Below, piece by piece: positions 8,970 to 18,335 of a stretch of DNA of 64,000 nt; position 1 is the first letter of the stretch; each line of letters begins with the position of its first letter. Made by a program: the position numbers and the translations under genes. Under the pieces are notes generated by a model, which saw nothing but the letters and a program-made list of their open reading frames with translations, had not been told where the DNA came from and did not search any database. Source of the DNA: Chryseobacterium sp. 36-9 (GTDB lineage Bacteria; Bacteroidota; Bacteroidia; Flavobacteriales; Weeksellaceae); the NCBI GenBank assembly GCA_001898785.1, contig MKVE01000017.1, forward strand, positions 317,491-381,490. Direction: 5' to 3'.

Positions 8970-10400
8970 ATGAAAAGGATATTACTTATATTATTGTCAG
9001 CGTCGGTTGTTATCTCTTGCTCCGGTGGAGGTGGAGGAAAAGGGATAACGGGTAATCCTGGTATCAAAGGAGAACTTGTCCCAAGAGGATCGTCGAAATC
9101 ATTTATTGCAGAAAGACCTTACGGGATGGTTCCAATTCCTGGCGGTTCTTTTGTAATGGGTATGGCAGATCAGGATTTCGCAGGTACTCCGGAAAAAGCA
9201 ATGCCTAAAACAGTGACTGTTTCTTCCTTTTTTATGGATGAAACGGAAGTTACTAATGCAGAATATAGACTTTTTATCAATGCTGTGAGAGATTCTATTG
9301 CCAGAGGATTATTGGCTGAAGCTGCCGGAGAAGGCGGTGGTGGCGAAGAGGGAGGCAATGGCGGATCTATTGCTGATTATGCTTATGCATCTAAGAAAAC
9401 TGGAGAGGAAGCTACACCTTACCAAAAATTTTTGGAATCTCAGGGTGGAAGAGATGGCTATGACGAGTCAAAAAAATTAGATAAAAAAGTACCATTAACT
9501 TACAATACTTCCGCCTATCCGGATGAAAAATACGCTGAAGTATTAGAGTCAATGTATTTGCCGGCAGATAAAAGAATTAATAATGAAAGAATTATTGACT
9601 GGTCTAAGATCAAATATAATTATCAATGGGAAGACATTGCAAGTGCTGTAAAGGATAAGAATAGAGGTGCTCAATATCTTAAAAAAGAAAGTATTGCTGT
9701 TTATCCGGATACTACTGTTTGGGTGAAAGATTTTAGTTATGCTTATAATGAACCGTTGTTTGACCAGTATTTTTGGCATAATGCTTATAAAGAATACCCT
9801 GTTGTTGGTGTTACCTGGGATCAGGCAAGAGCATATTGTGATTTCAAAACTAAATTAAAGACTGACTATAATAACAGTCTTAAAAAGAAAAAACAAAAAT
9901 CAATGCGTTTTAGACTGCCAACAGAAGCTGAATGGGAATATGCTGCCAAGGGAGGTATCCAAAACGCTACTTATCCATGGGGAGGGCCATACTTGCAAGA
10001 CGACAGAGGTTGTTATCTGGCAAACTTCAAACCTAAAAGAGGTTCATATATAGAAGATGAGAAAAAAGGTAACTATACTTATACAGCACCTGTTAAAAAG
10101 TTCCCGAAAAATGGATTTGGTCTATATGATATGGCAGGTAACGTTTCTGAGTGGACTGAATCTCCATATAGTAACTCAACATATGAATTCTCATCGACTT
10201 TAAACCCATACTTGTCAAACCAAGCTTACAGAGAAGTTAAAAAGACTGTTAGAGGTGGATCTTGGAAAGATGCAGGTTATTTATTAATGACTGGCTATAG
10301 AGATTGGGAAAGAAAGGACTCAGCTAGGAGTTATATCGGATTCAGAACAATACAAGACATTCCGGCTGGAGCAGGTAAATTTAAAAGAACAACTAAATAA
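8970..10400 (+). CDS. gldK: Gliding motility lipoprotein GldK (T9SS ring)
   Basis: Lipoprotein that with GldN forms the periplasmic ring of the type IX secretion system. Signal peptide with lipobox ISC, lipid Cys at 17. The body is a formylglycine-generating-enzyme-like fold: MVPIPGGSFVMG near residue 50, FRLPTEAEWEYAAKGG near 315, GLYDMAGNVSEWTE near 388, VRGGSWKD and IGFRTI near the end. A gly/glu-rich insert (GEGGGGEEGGNGG, about residues 119-131) interrupts the N-terminal half. First gene of gldKLMN; 106 bases separate it from glmS, with a weak TATATTTA -7-like site. Confidence 0.96.
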   Translation: MKRILLILLSASVVISCSGGGGGKGITGNPGIKGELVPRGSSKSFIAERPYGMVPIPGGSFVMGMADQDFAGTPEKAMPKTVTVSSFFMDETEVTNAEYRLFINAVRDSIARGLLAEAAGEGGGGEEGGNGGSIADYAYASKKTGEEATPYQKFLESQGGRDGYDESKKLDKKVPLTYNTSAYPDEKYAEVLESMYLPADKRINNERIIDWSKIKYNYQWEDIASAVKDKNRGAQYLKKESIAVYPDTTVWVKDFSYAYNEPLFDQYFWHNAYKEYPVVGVTWDQARAYCDFKTKLKTDYNNSLKKKKQKSMRFRLPTEAEWEYAAKGGIQNATYPWGGPYLQDDRGCYLANFKPKRGSYIEDEKKGNYTYTAPVKKFPKNGFGLYDMAGNVSEWTESPYSNSTYEFSSTLNPYLSNQAYREVKKTVRGGSWKDAGYLLMTGYRDWERKDSARSYIGFRTIQDIPAGAGKFKRTTK

Positions 10401-10434
10401 TTAACTAACTATTACTAACTAAAAATTCAAAAAA

Positions 10435-11112
10435 ATGTTTAAAACTAAAGAATCAATAACAAATTTTGTTTATTCATTTGGTGCAGCTATCGTAATCTTG
10501 GGAGCTTTATTTAAAATGACACACTGGCACGTTGGTCCTATTACAGGTAACGTTGCTCTTGCTGCCGGTTTGATTACAGAAGCATTAATCTTTTTATTTT
10601 TCGCATTTGATCCACCAGCAAAAGAAGAACATTATGCATGGGAAAATGTTTATCCTGAATTGTTGGATGAATCTGCTGAAAGACAACCAAGAAAAGTTGT
10701 GAATAAAGTAGAAAATAAAGAACTGGAAGTTTCATTATCTGATAAGCTGGACAAAATGTTGGCTGACGCAAAATTGGATGTGAGTTTATTTGAAAGATTG
10801 AGAGGCGGAATTGATAAATTCTCTTCGTCTGTAGATCAAATCAACCAAACAGTTGACGTTTCTGCTTCTACACACAAATATAATGAGCAACTGAATCTTG
10901 CCGCTTCTCACCTTGAAAGCATGAATGCACTTTATGCGCTTCAACTTGAGCAAGGTCAAAAACAATCGGAATTCAGCAAAAAATATGTTGAAGATATTCA
11001 GAAATCTGCTGCTCAGTCAGAAAAATTCAATGAGGAATTACAAGGTTTAACTTCTAATCTTAACAACCTTAACAGAGTTTATGGTGGTATGCTTAGCGCA
11101 ATGAAGTCTTAA
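10435..11112 (+). CDS. gldL: Gliding motility protein GldL (T9SS motor)
   Basis: Cytoplasmic-membrane half of the GldLM rotary motor that uses proton flow to power type IX secretion and gliding. 225 residues: two transmembrane helices at about 11-27 and 35-58, then a long cytoplasmic coiled-coil-rich domain. The conserved charged residues K27 (ALFKMTH) and E49 (ITEALIF) are in place, the latter being the membrane glutamate implicated in proton handling. Lies 34 bases after gldK. Confidence 0.96.
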   Translation: MFKTKESITNFVYSFGAAIVILGALFKMTHWHVGPITGNVALAAGLITEALIFLFFAFDPPAKEEHYAWENVYPELLDESAERQPRKVVNKVENKELEVSLSDKLDKMLADAKLDVSLFERLRGGIDKFSSSVDQINQTVDVSASTHKYNEQLNLAASHLESMNALYALQLEQGQKQSEFSKKYVEDIQKSAAQSEKFNEELQGLTSNLNNLNRVYGGMLSAMKS

Positions 11113-11159
11113 TCACTATCATTTTAATTATTGTTTAACATTTAAATTATTTTATTAAA

Positions 11160-12737
11160 ATGGCAGGAGGTAAACAGACACCACGTCAGAAGATGATTAA
11201 CCTGATGTACCTGGTTTTCATTGCGATGCTTGCAATGCAGATCGATCAGGAAATCATCAGATCATATAAAGATACCAACGATTCTTTGACTAATACAAGA
11301 CAAACGATCGTCGAGAGTAAAAATAAGATTTTCTATGCTACTTTACAGGAAAAAGCTAAAACTTCTCCTGAAACATACGGCCCATTATTATCACAGTATG
11401 AGGGTTTATCTGGAAAAACAGATGCCCTTGTGAACCTTATTGAAGGTTATAAAGGTGAGATGAGTAAGCAGGCGGAATACGATCCTAACTTAGCGGTTGA
11501 GGAAAGTTTTACCGCTCTTAATAATACAGAACCTGCGACTAATTTATTTTTCAAAGATGGTGATGAAAAAAATATTTCTTCAAAATCTACCGATTTGAAA
11601 AGCAAAGTCGATGATCTTAGAAATTTTATTGTTTCTAATTTTGCTAATAATTCTCAATTAAAAGACGTAGCGGCAAGAGCTCAGAAAAATCTTTGGGCAG
11701 AATTTCCCAAAGATGATAAAAGAGCTAAAGGTGGTAAAAATTGGTTTCAGTACAAATTTTATAATCAACCTTTAATTGCTGCACTTTCTAATCTTGAATT
11801 AATAGAGTCGGAAGCAAGAAATCTTCAAGCTGATGCTATTTCTTCTATGTTACAGGAAAAAGTTGATGCTGATATCAAATTCAATTCTTATGAAGCTTTG
11901 GTATCTGGTCCTAGTTCAATCATGAAAGGTGAAACTGGACAGATCAAAGTTGCTATCGGAACTTTTGCAAGTAATGTTCCGGGGCTGAAAATTACTGGAG
12001 TACAAAGAGTTGAGAATGGACAAGGTATTATCACACCTAACACTGGTACAACTGGAGAACAGAAATTTGGTGGTGAAATTTCTTTCACTGATAAAAATGG
12101 AAAAGTTATCACATTACCTTATTCTCATACACTAAATGTTGTATCAGGACAGGAAGCCTTGAAAGAGCAAAATGGAGCTATATTGCAAGCTGATAAAATG
12201 ATGGTACTTTACAGAGGATTACAAAACCCTGTTTCGGGAGCTATTTTGGGTGCTGATCTTTCTGCTACAACATTATCTGCACCGGGAGCTTCTGTAAGTG
12301 GTGGTAAAGGGAAGTGGATGGTTACACCTGGTTCTGGAAGTACTGTTAAGTTAACAATTTCTGGAAAAGCACCTAGTGGAAAAGTTATCTCTCAAGGATT
12401 TGACTTTAGAATTAAAAATATTCCTCCACCAAAAGGACAGATCAGAGGTGCTAGTTATGTTTCTATGCCAGCTCCGTCAATTTCTAAGCAGACATTAACA
12501 GCGACATTGCCAGACTTTGATTTCCCTGTATCTTTTGACGTAGTAAGTTTCAAAGTTAAAGTATCTGGTAAACCTGTAATGCCGATTAATGGCAGTTCAT
12601 TAGGACAGGTAGAATCTTTGACAAAAGGGCTTAGAAGTGGAGATGTTGTTACAATATTTGATATCCAGGCAAAAGCTAACGGATTGAATGGAGTTGTACT
12701 TCCAAATATTGGTAACGTTATCATAAACGTATTATAA
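11160..12737 (+). CDS. gldM: Gliding motility protein GldM (T9SS motor shaft)
   Basis: Periplasmic shaft of the GldLM motor. 525 residues: a short N-terminus with the conserved R9 (KQTPRQKM), a single transmembrane helix at about 12-30, then a helical domain and three beta-rich periplasmic domains including the proline-rich linker IPPPKG. The C-terminal domains contact the GldK/GldN ring. 47 bases after gldL. Confidence 0.96.
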   Translation: MAGGKQTPRQKMINLMYLVFIAMLAMQIDQEIIRSYKDTNDSLTNTRQTIVESKNKIFYATLQEKAKTSPETYGPLLSQYEGLSGKTDALVNLIEGYKGEMSKQAEYDPNLAVEESFTALNNTEPATNLFFKDGDEKNISSKSTDLKSKVDDLRNFIVSNFANNSQLKDVAARAQKNLWAEFPKDDKRAKGGKNWFQYKFYNQPLIAALSNLELIESEARNLQADAISSMLQEKVDADIKFNSYEALVSGPSSIMKGETGQIKVAIGTFASNVPGLKITGVQRVENGQGIITPNTGTTGEQKFGGEISFTDKNGKVITLPYSHTLNVVSGQEALKEQNGAILQADKMMVLYRGLQNPVSGAILGADLSATTLSAPGASVSGGKGKWMVTPGSGSTVKLTISGKAPSGKVISQGFDFRIKNIPPPKGQIRGASYVSMPAPSISKQTLTATLPDFDFPVSFDVVSFKVKVSGKPVMPINGSSLGQVESLTKGLRSGDVVTIFDIQAKANGLNGVVLPNIGNVIINVL

Positions 12738-12804
12738 TAAACAACTTTTAATTGCGTTTATAAAAAATATTAAAACTGATTGATTTTATACTTCAATTTT
12801 TATT

Positions 12805-14043
12805 ATGAAAAAGATTATATATAGTTTACTTTGTCTTTCCTCAGCAATGGCTTTTGCTCAGAATAGCATTCTAAATGCTGGTTCGCCTCAGAAGTTCAGA
12901 GAAGATCGCGAGATCAAGAAAGATAGTCTTGGTACTCCTATCAAGTATGCCTTTATAGAAGATAAAGATATCTTGAGAAGTATGGTTGTGTGGGAAATAA
13001 TTGATATGAATGATAAAATCAATCAGCCTTTTTATCACAATTCTGACGGTCTTGTATCACAAAATAAATCGCTTTACCAGGTTCTTTTGGATGCAGTTAA
13101 TAACGGAAAAATAAAAGAAGTCTATCAGAGTGATGATTTTATGACGAGGCTTACTCCTGAGCAAATCGTTTCTGCAACTTCTGCAATTCAGGTTGCGGAC
13201 TATTTTTCCCAGACTTTGAATGAGAATAAGATTGAAGATGCAACTGCTAACAATTTGAAGAAGTATTTTACTTCGATTATTAATTCTACTGATACCGATA
13301 TTAGCTCTATCAAGGCTTATTATGGAACAAGATTAGAAGATGTTTTGTTGTATAATGACGGTAGTTCTCCTGTTACAACAGATGAACCTGCTGCAGAGCC
13401 GACTACAACTAAAAAAGGTAAGAAGAAAAAAGCACCTGCAAAAAAGGCCCCTGCTAAAATCAATATAGCGCCTAATACAATCCTTGTTAAACTGGACGGA
13501 AGCTGGTACAAAATTAACAGAAATGATATCTCTGCCAATGTTGATAAGATTGTAACAGGAACTGAAAAAGTAAAAGCTCTGAAACTAATGGGGATGTGGT
13601 ACATCGATAAAAGAGATACTCAGTTGAGATACAGATTGCTTGGTATTGCTGCAATGGGTGAAGATCCGAATGCTGCAAAACTGAGAGCATCTCAAGCTCA
13701 GGCTTTAGCAGAATCTGGCCAGCCGGTTGATGCAGCCTCTCTTGGTGGAGGTGCTGATGATCTTATAGATCTTTTCTGGATTTATTATCCCGATGCAAGA
13801 CAGGTTCTATCCAGCAATTATATTTTCAATGCTAAGAATTCAACTTCTGATATTACTTTTGATGACGTTCTTAATGCAAGGAGATTTTCTGCGATCATTT
13901 ATAAAGCTGATAATGGTTTAGGTAGAGGCGGAAGCGGTGTAATTGATGAATATATTCCGAACGATGCAGAAGGACAATTAGAGGAAAGTGACAGAATCAA
14001 AGCCCAGATTCTTCAAATGGAAAATGATATGTGGAATTACTAA
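12805..14043 (+). CDS. gldN: Gliding motility protein GldN (T9SS ring)
   Basis: Periplasmic partner of GldK in the type IX secretion ring. Signal peptide MKKIIYSLLCLSSAMAFAQ cut after AFA. Conserved blocks include SMVVWEIIDMNDKINQPF near residues 60-76 and DLFWIYYPDARQVL near 322-335. At 412 residues it is longer than is usual (I recall about 300-340); the extra length is a Thr/Lys/Ala/Pro linker (TTKKGKKKKAPAKKAPAK, about residues 199-217) and a gly-rich stretch near 310 and 375. The frame of the following gene opens inside gldN but its own start lies beyond the terminator. Confidence 0.94.
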   Translation: MKKIIYSLLCLSSAMAFAQNSILNAGSPQKFREDREIKKDSLGTPIKYAFIEDKDILRSMVVWEIIDMNDKINQPFYHNSDGLVSQNKSLYQVLLDAVNNGKIKEVYQSDDFMTRLTPEQIVSATSAIQVADYFSQTLNENKIEDATANNLKKYFTSIINSTDTDISSIKAYYGTRLEDVLLYNDGSSPVTTDEPAAEPTTTKKGKKKKAPAKKAPAKINIAPNTILVKLDGSWYKINRNDISANVDKIVTGTEKVKALKLMGMWYIDKRDTQLRYRLLGIAAMGEDPNAAKLRASQAQALAESGQPVDAASLGGGADDLIDLFWIYYPDARQVLSSNYIFNAKNSTSDITFDDVLNARRFSAIIYKADNGLGRGGSGVIDEYIPNDAEGQLEESDRIKAQILQMENDMWNY

Positions 14044-14062
14044 TATTTCTCATAGTCCAAAT

Positions 14063-14096
14063 AAAAAAACCTGAGTATCTTTACTCAGGTTTTTTA
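14063..14096 (+). terminator. Terminator of the gldKLMN operon
   Basis: Hairpin ACCTGAGTA/TACTCAGGT with loop TCTT, preceded by A7 and followed by T6. It ends only 6 bases before the next ATG. Confidence 0.88.
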
Positions 14097-14102
14097 TTTT
14101 TT

Positions 14103-15134
14103 ATGGAACATGTAGATTACATCATCGTTGGAGCTGGATATGCAGGAGTTTTTTTCGCTCATCAATTGATTAAGGAAAAAAAAACATTTAAGATTTTTTA
14201 TGATGACAATATTTCTGCTTCCCAAGTTTCTGCAGGTGTCTGCAATCCTGTTATTCTGAAACGGTTCAACACATTTTGGAAGTCTCAGGAACAGATCGAT
14301 TATCTGAATGTCATCTTCAAAGAAATAGAAGCCTATACTTTCAAAAATTATTTGATTAATGAAAATGTTGTTCGAATCTTTCATAATGAATCCGAGAAAG
14401 TGCAATGGACAAAAAATTCTCAAAAAGAAGATCTGAAGTCTTACCTTGACCCGGATTTTATAGAGTTGAAATCCGTTAATAATGCTTTCGAAGCTGGAAA
14501 AGTCAATCAATCCTGCAGAGTTGATGTTACAGCATTCTTTAGTGATATGTTTAATTATTTGGATGAAAATAATTATTTAATCAAAGAAAAATTTGATCAT
14601 CAGTTAATTGATATAACAAATAATTCTTACAATAATATTTCATTCAAAAATATAATTTTCTGTGAAGGTGTTGCAACTAATAACAATCCTTTTTTCAGTA
14701 ATATTCCAATTCAGCCTAACAAAGGTCATTGCCTGAAAATTACGTTGAATGAAGTTCCTGATTCTTACATTATTAAAAAAAAACACTTCTTATTCAATCT
14801 TCGAAACGATCTATATTACTATGGTGGAACTTATGACCGTTTTGATAAAACTATTAATATCAATGATGAATCAGTCGAAGAATTAAAATCAGGACTTATG
14901 GAGATTTATAAAAATAAATTTGAGATTCGGGATGTTAATGTAGCATTTCGTGCAACTGTTGCAGACCGAAGACCAATTTTAGGAAGGCATCAGGAACATC
15001 ACAACTTTTATATTTTTAACGGACTAGGAGCTCGAGGTGTTTATAATGGAAGTTATTTTTCAAAAGTACTGTTTGATTTTATCGAGAATAATTTGAATCT
15101 GGAGTCTGAAATTGATGTTAAAAGATTCTATTGA
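14103..15134 (+). CDS. FAD-dependent oxidoreductase (DAO family)
   Basis: 343 residues from the ATG at 14103, chosen because the FAD-binding motif DYIIVGAGYAG then falls at residues 5-15; a longer in-frame GTG at 14031 would add sequence translated from the terminator. The C-terminal FRATVADRRPILGRH, then FNGLGARGVYNGSYF matches the DadA/glycine-oxidase type fold that oxidises amines or amino acids. The substrate cannot be told from sequence. There is almost no leader between the gldN terminator and this start, so its promoter may lie within gldN. Confidence 0.75.
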   Translation: MEHVDYIIVGAGYAGVFFAHQLIKEKKTFKIFYDDNISASQVSAGVCNPVILKRFNTFWKSQEQIDYLNVIFKEIEAYTFKNYLINENVVRIFHNESEKVQWTKNSQKEDLKSYLDPDFIELKSVNNAFEAGKVNQSCRVDVTAFFSDMFNYLDENNYLIKEKFDHQLIDITNNSYNNISFKNIIFCEGVATNNNPFFSNIPIQPNKGHCLKITLNEVPDSYIIKKKHFLFNLRNDLYYYGGTYDRFDKTININDESVEELKSGLMEIYKNKFEIRDVNVAFRATVADRRPILGRHQEHHNFYIFNGLGARGVYNGSYFSKVLFDFIENNLNLESEIDVKRFY

Positions 15135-15163
15135 ATTTTTAACGCATTTTAAATTATACTAAT

Positions 15164-15194
15164 TTGGTCAAAATTGAATGAATTGTTACATTTG
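15164..15194 (+). promoter_or_regulatory. Promoter of the cysH-cysD-cysN operon
   Basis: TTG at 15164-15166 and TACATTTG at 15187-15194 with a 20-base spacer, matching the Bacteroidetes promoter; 16 bases separate the -7 element from the cysH ATG, giving a very short leader. Confidence 0.7.
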
Positions 15195-15210
15195 TACCTG
15201 ATTACATTGA

Positions 15211-15927
15211 ATGATGGAGAACGATTTAAAAGAAACCTTTCAAAAACTGCTTGACGAGAATATAGAACAGAAATCAATAGAAGAAGTTCTGGAGATTCTG
15301 GTACAAACTTTTCCCAATGAAGTTTGCTTTTCTACAAGTTTCAGCTTCGAGGATCAGGTCATAACAGATTTTGTCAAAAACTCTGGGATTAAGATTTTCA
15401 CACTAGATACGGGTCGATTATTCGAAGAGACTTACAACACATGGAATCTCACAAGGTCAAAGTACAATGTCAATATTAAAGCCTTTTATCCAAATCCTGA
15501 AGAACTGGAACCTTTCATTCAGGAAAAAGGACCGGATTCTTTTTACAGGTCTGTAGAGAATAGAAAAACTTGTTGCGATATCAGAAAAGTTCATCCATTG
15601 AAAAGAGCTCTTAAAGGCAACAACGTTTGGATTACAGGACTTAGAGCAGAACATTCTGCAGCAAGAGAAAATCTATCCCAATTGGAATGGGACGAGTCCA
15701 ACCAAATCATCAAATACCATCCAATTCTTTTCTGGACAACGGAACAGGTGAGAGATTATATCAAACAGAACCAAATTCCTTATAATATTTTGCACGACAA
15801 AGGTTTTGTCAGTATTGGTTGTGCGCCATGTACAAGAGCTATTCAACCGGGCGAAGATTTTCGTGCAGGTCGCTGGTGGTGGGAAGATGCCAGTAAAAAG
15901 GAATGCGGACTTCACGTTCACAAATAA
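15211..15927 (+). CDS. cysH: Adenylyl-sulfate (APS) reductase
   Basis: Reduces activated sulfate to sulfite in assimilatory sulfate reduction. 238 residues. The pairs C121-C122 and C204-x-x-C207 ligate a 4Fe-4S cluster, the mark of APS rather than PAPS reductases; the catalytic Cys is in KKECGLH (C232). Using APS directly fits the absence of an APS kinase (cysC) in this cluster. The start could equally be the second Met at 15214. Confidence 0.92.
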   Translation: MMENDLKETFQKLLDENIEQKSIEEVLEILVQTFPNEVCFSTSFSFEDQVITDFVKNSGIKIFTLDTGRLFEETYNTWNLTRSKYNVNIKAFYPNPEELEPFIQEKGPDSFYRSVENRKTCCDIRKVHPLKRALKGNNVWITGLRAEHSAARENLSQLEWDESNQIIKYHPILFWTTEQVRDYIKQNQIPYNILHDKGFVSIGCAPCTRAIQPGEDFRAGRWWWEDASKKECGLHVHK

Positions 15928-15972
15928 AATTTCAAAATATCCGTAAAGGAAATTTTATCTTATATAAGCGTT

Positions 15973-15992
15973 AGCGCCTTTGTTAACCTTAA
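15973..15992 (+). repeat. Dispersed intergenic repeat, copy A
   Basis: AGCGCCTTTGTTAACCTTAA, in the 150-base gap between cysH and cysD. It matches 17 of 20 bases of 39377-39396. The rest of the gap is AT-rich without a recognisable gene. Confidence 0.55.
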
Positions 15993-16077
15993 TAAGAATT
16001 TAGTTTAAAAATCTTTGTGGGCTTTGGGTTGAAATTTTAAATTATATCAAAAGCTACAATTAATAATTAAGATAAAA

Positions 16078-16986
16078 ATGTCAAAATATCATTTGGATTA
16101 TCTGGAGCAGTTAGAATCCGAAGCCATCCATATTTTCAGGGAAGTTGCTGGTCAGTTCGAACGCCCAGCCTTACTTTTCAGTGGAGGGAAGGATAGTATT
16201 ACGCTCGTTCATTTGGCGCTGAAAGCTTTTCGCCCGGGGAAATTTCCATTTCCATTGGTTCACATCGATACAGGTCATAATTTCCCCGAAGTTTTGGAGT
16301 TTCGTGACCAATTAGCTGAGCAGATTGGAGAAAAACTAATTGTAAGAAAAGTAGAAGACACTATTAAAGAAAAGGGTTTGAGAGAACCAAAAGGAAAATT
16401 GCCGAGCAGAAACGCGTTGCAAACTTTCACATTGTTGGATACGGTAGAAGAATTTGAATTCGATTGCTGCATCGGTGGCGGAAGACGTGATGAGGAAAAA
16501 GCCAGAGCCAAAGAACGTATTTTCTCCGTTCGTGATGATTTCGGACAATGGGATCCAAAACTTCAGCGTCCAGAACTTTGGAATACATACAATGGTAAAA
16601 TCCACAAAGGTGAACAGGTTAGAGCTTTTCCAATTAGTAATTGGACAGAATTAGATGTCTGGAGTTACATCCTGAAAGAAAACATCCAATTACCGTCCAT
16701 TTACTTCTCTCACGAGCGTGAAGTTCTCAATCTTGATAACCAATTCATCGCAATGAACGAGTTCGTCAATCTGGATGAGAACGATGTTGTAACTAAAGAA
16801 AAAGTCCGCTACAGAACGGTTGGCGATATGACCTGCACCGCGGCAGTTTTGTCGGAAGCGACCAATCTGGAGCAAGTGATTGCCGAAATTATCACGACCA
16901 AAACCAGCGAACGAGGCGAAACAAGAATAGACGACAGAACTTCTGAAGCTGCAATGGAAGACAGAAAAAAAGCAGGTTACTTTTAA
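16078..16986 (+). CDS. cysD: Sulfate adenylyltransferase subunit 2
   Basis: Catalytic subunit of ATP sulfurylase: makes APS from sulfate and ATP, driven by GTP hydrolysis in CysN. 302 residues. The PP-loop motif SGGKDS is at residues 35-40, with GGGRRDEEKARAKER near 139-153 and the usual C-terminal RTSEAAMEDRKKAGYF. Located between cysH and cysN, the sulfate activation and reduction order. Confidence 0.96.
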   Translation: MSKYHLDYLEQLESEAIHIFREVAGQFERPALLFSGGKDSITLVHLALKAFRPGKFPFPLVHIDTGHNFPEVLEFRDQLAEQIGEKLIVRKVEDTIKEKGLREPKGKLPSRNALQTFTLLDTVEEFEFDCCIGGGRRDEEKARAKERIFSVRDDFGQWDPKLQRPELWNTYNGKIHKGEQVRAFPISNWTELDVWSYILKENIQLPSIYFSHEREVLNLDNQFIAMNEFVNLDENDVVTKEKVRYRTVGDMTCTAAVLSEATNLEQVIAEIITTKTSERGETRIDDRTSEAAMEDRKKAGYF

Positions 16987-16991
16987 TTATT

Positions 16992-17072
16992 AATGATGAA
17001 TTATAAATGATAAATGATGAGATTGGGAAAAGTTTCTCAAAATCATTTATCAAGTATCAATTATCGATTATC
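16992..17072. repeat. Inverted heptamer arrays between cysD and cysN
   Basis: Four 7-base units AATGATG, AATTATA, AATGATA, AATGATG at 16992-17019, a 25-base spacer, then four units ATTTATC, AAGTATC, AATTATC, GATTATC at 17045-17072. The second array is approximately the reverse complement of the first; TGATAAATGAT (17008-17018) pairs perfectly with ATCATTTATCA (17042-17052). It fills the gap between two genes of one operon and ends 6 bases before the cysN ATG. Confidence 0.75.
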
Positions 17073-17078
17073 AAAACA

Positions 17079-18317
17079 ATGGACATATTAAGATTCATCA
17101 CTGCAGGAAGTGTAGACGACGGAAAAAGCACACTGATAGGCAGATTATTATACGACAGCAAAAATATTCTGATAGACCAATTAGAAGCTGTAGAACGCGC
17201 CAGCAAATTCAAAAATGATGGCGAGCTGGATTTGGCTTTGCTGACAGATGGTTTGAGAGCTGAACGTGAACAAGGTATTACTATCGATGTGGCGTACAAA
17301 TATTTCTCCACACCTAAAAGGAAGTTTATCATCGCAGATGCGCCGGGCCACGTTCAGTACACCCGAAATATGATTACAGGAGCCAGCAATTCCGATTTGA
17401 TTATCATCCTGATTGACGCCAGAAACGGAATCATCGAGCAAACGAAAAGACATTCGATTATTGCTTCATTGCTCAACATCCCAAATGTTGTAGTGGCGAT
17501 TAACAAACTGGATTTGGTCAATTACTCCGAAGATATTTTCAATCAAATCAAAAACGACTATTCAAAGATGGCAGAACAGCTTTCTCTGAATAACGTCGTT
17601 TACATTCCAATTTCAGCTTTAGACGGTGACAATATCGTTGATAAATCTGAAAACCTAAATTGGTATGAAGGAAAAACTTTACTAGATTATCTTGAATCTG
17701 TAGAATTGGAAAACACCATCAATCTGGATAAAGCGAGATTTCCTGTCCAGTATGTGATTCGTCCTCAGACCGATGAGCTTCACGATTACCGTGGATATGC
17801 AGGGAAAATCTCCAGTGGAATCTACAAAGTTGGAGATTCGGTGACGATTTTACCTTCTGGAACCGAGAGTAAGATTTCAGCCATTGAAATCAACCAGCAA
17901 AAAGTAGAAGAAGCTTTTGCGCCTCAAAGTGTGATTTTACATTTGGAAGACGATGTAGATATCAGCCGTGGCGATTTGATTGTAAAATCTGATGACCTTC
18001 CAAAACTCGGGCAGGAATTAGAAGTTCTCGCTTGCTGGATGGGCGACAAACCTTTGAAATCAGGAGCAAAATATCTAATTCAAAATAATACAACGCAAGT
18101 CAAAGCTGTTATCAAAGAAATTGACTATAAACTGAATGTCAATACTTTAGAAAAGCAAGAGGTAGAGCAGGTTTCGCTCAACGAAATTGTAAAACTTAAG
18201 CTCAAAACCGCAAGACCTTTAGCTTACGATTCTTACAAAGATTTGGCTTCCAATGGTGGCATTATCTTTATCGATGAGACAAGTTTTGTAACTGTTGGTG
18301 CCGGATTGATTCAGTAA
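17079..18317 (+). CDS. cysN: Sulfate adenylyltransferase subunit 1 (GTPase)
   Basis: GTPase subunit that drives APS formation by CysD. 412 residues from the ATG at 17079; an upstream in-frame ATG at 17007 would make the product begin with 24 residues translated from the heptamer repeats. P-loop GSVDDGKST is at 10-18, then DAPGH and NKLD. It lacks the fused C-terminal APS kinase domain of CysNC, consistent with an APS-using CysH. Confidence 0.95.
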   Translation: MDILRFITAGSVDDGKSTLIGRLLYDSKNILIDQLEAVERASKFKNDGELDLALLTDGLRAEREQGITIDVAYKYFSTPKRKFIIADAPGHVQYTRNMITGASNSDLIIILIDARNGIIEQTKRHSIIASLLNIPNVVVAINKLDLVNYSEDIFNQIKNDYSKMAEQLSLNNVVYIPISALDGDNIVDKSENLNWYEGKTLLDYLESVELENTINLDKARFPVQYVIRPQTDELHDYRGYAGKISSGIYKVGDSVTILPSGTESKISAIEINQQKVEEAFAPQSVILHLEDDVDISRGDLIVKSDDLPKLGQELEVLACWMGDKPLKSGAKYLIQNNTTQVKAVIKEIDYKLNVNTLEKQEVEQVSLNEIVKLKLKTARPLAYDSYKDLASNGGIIFIDETSFVTVGAGLIQ

Positions 18318-18335
18318 ATTTAAAAAGAAAAGAAC

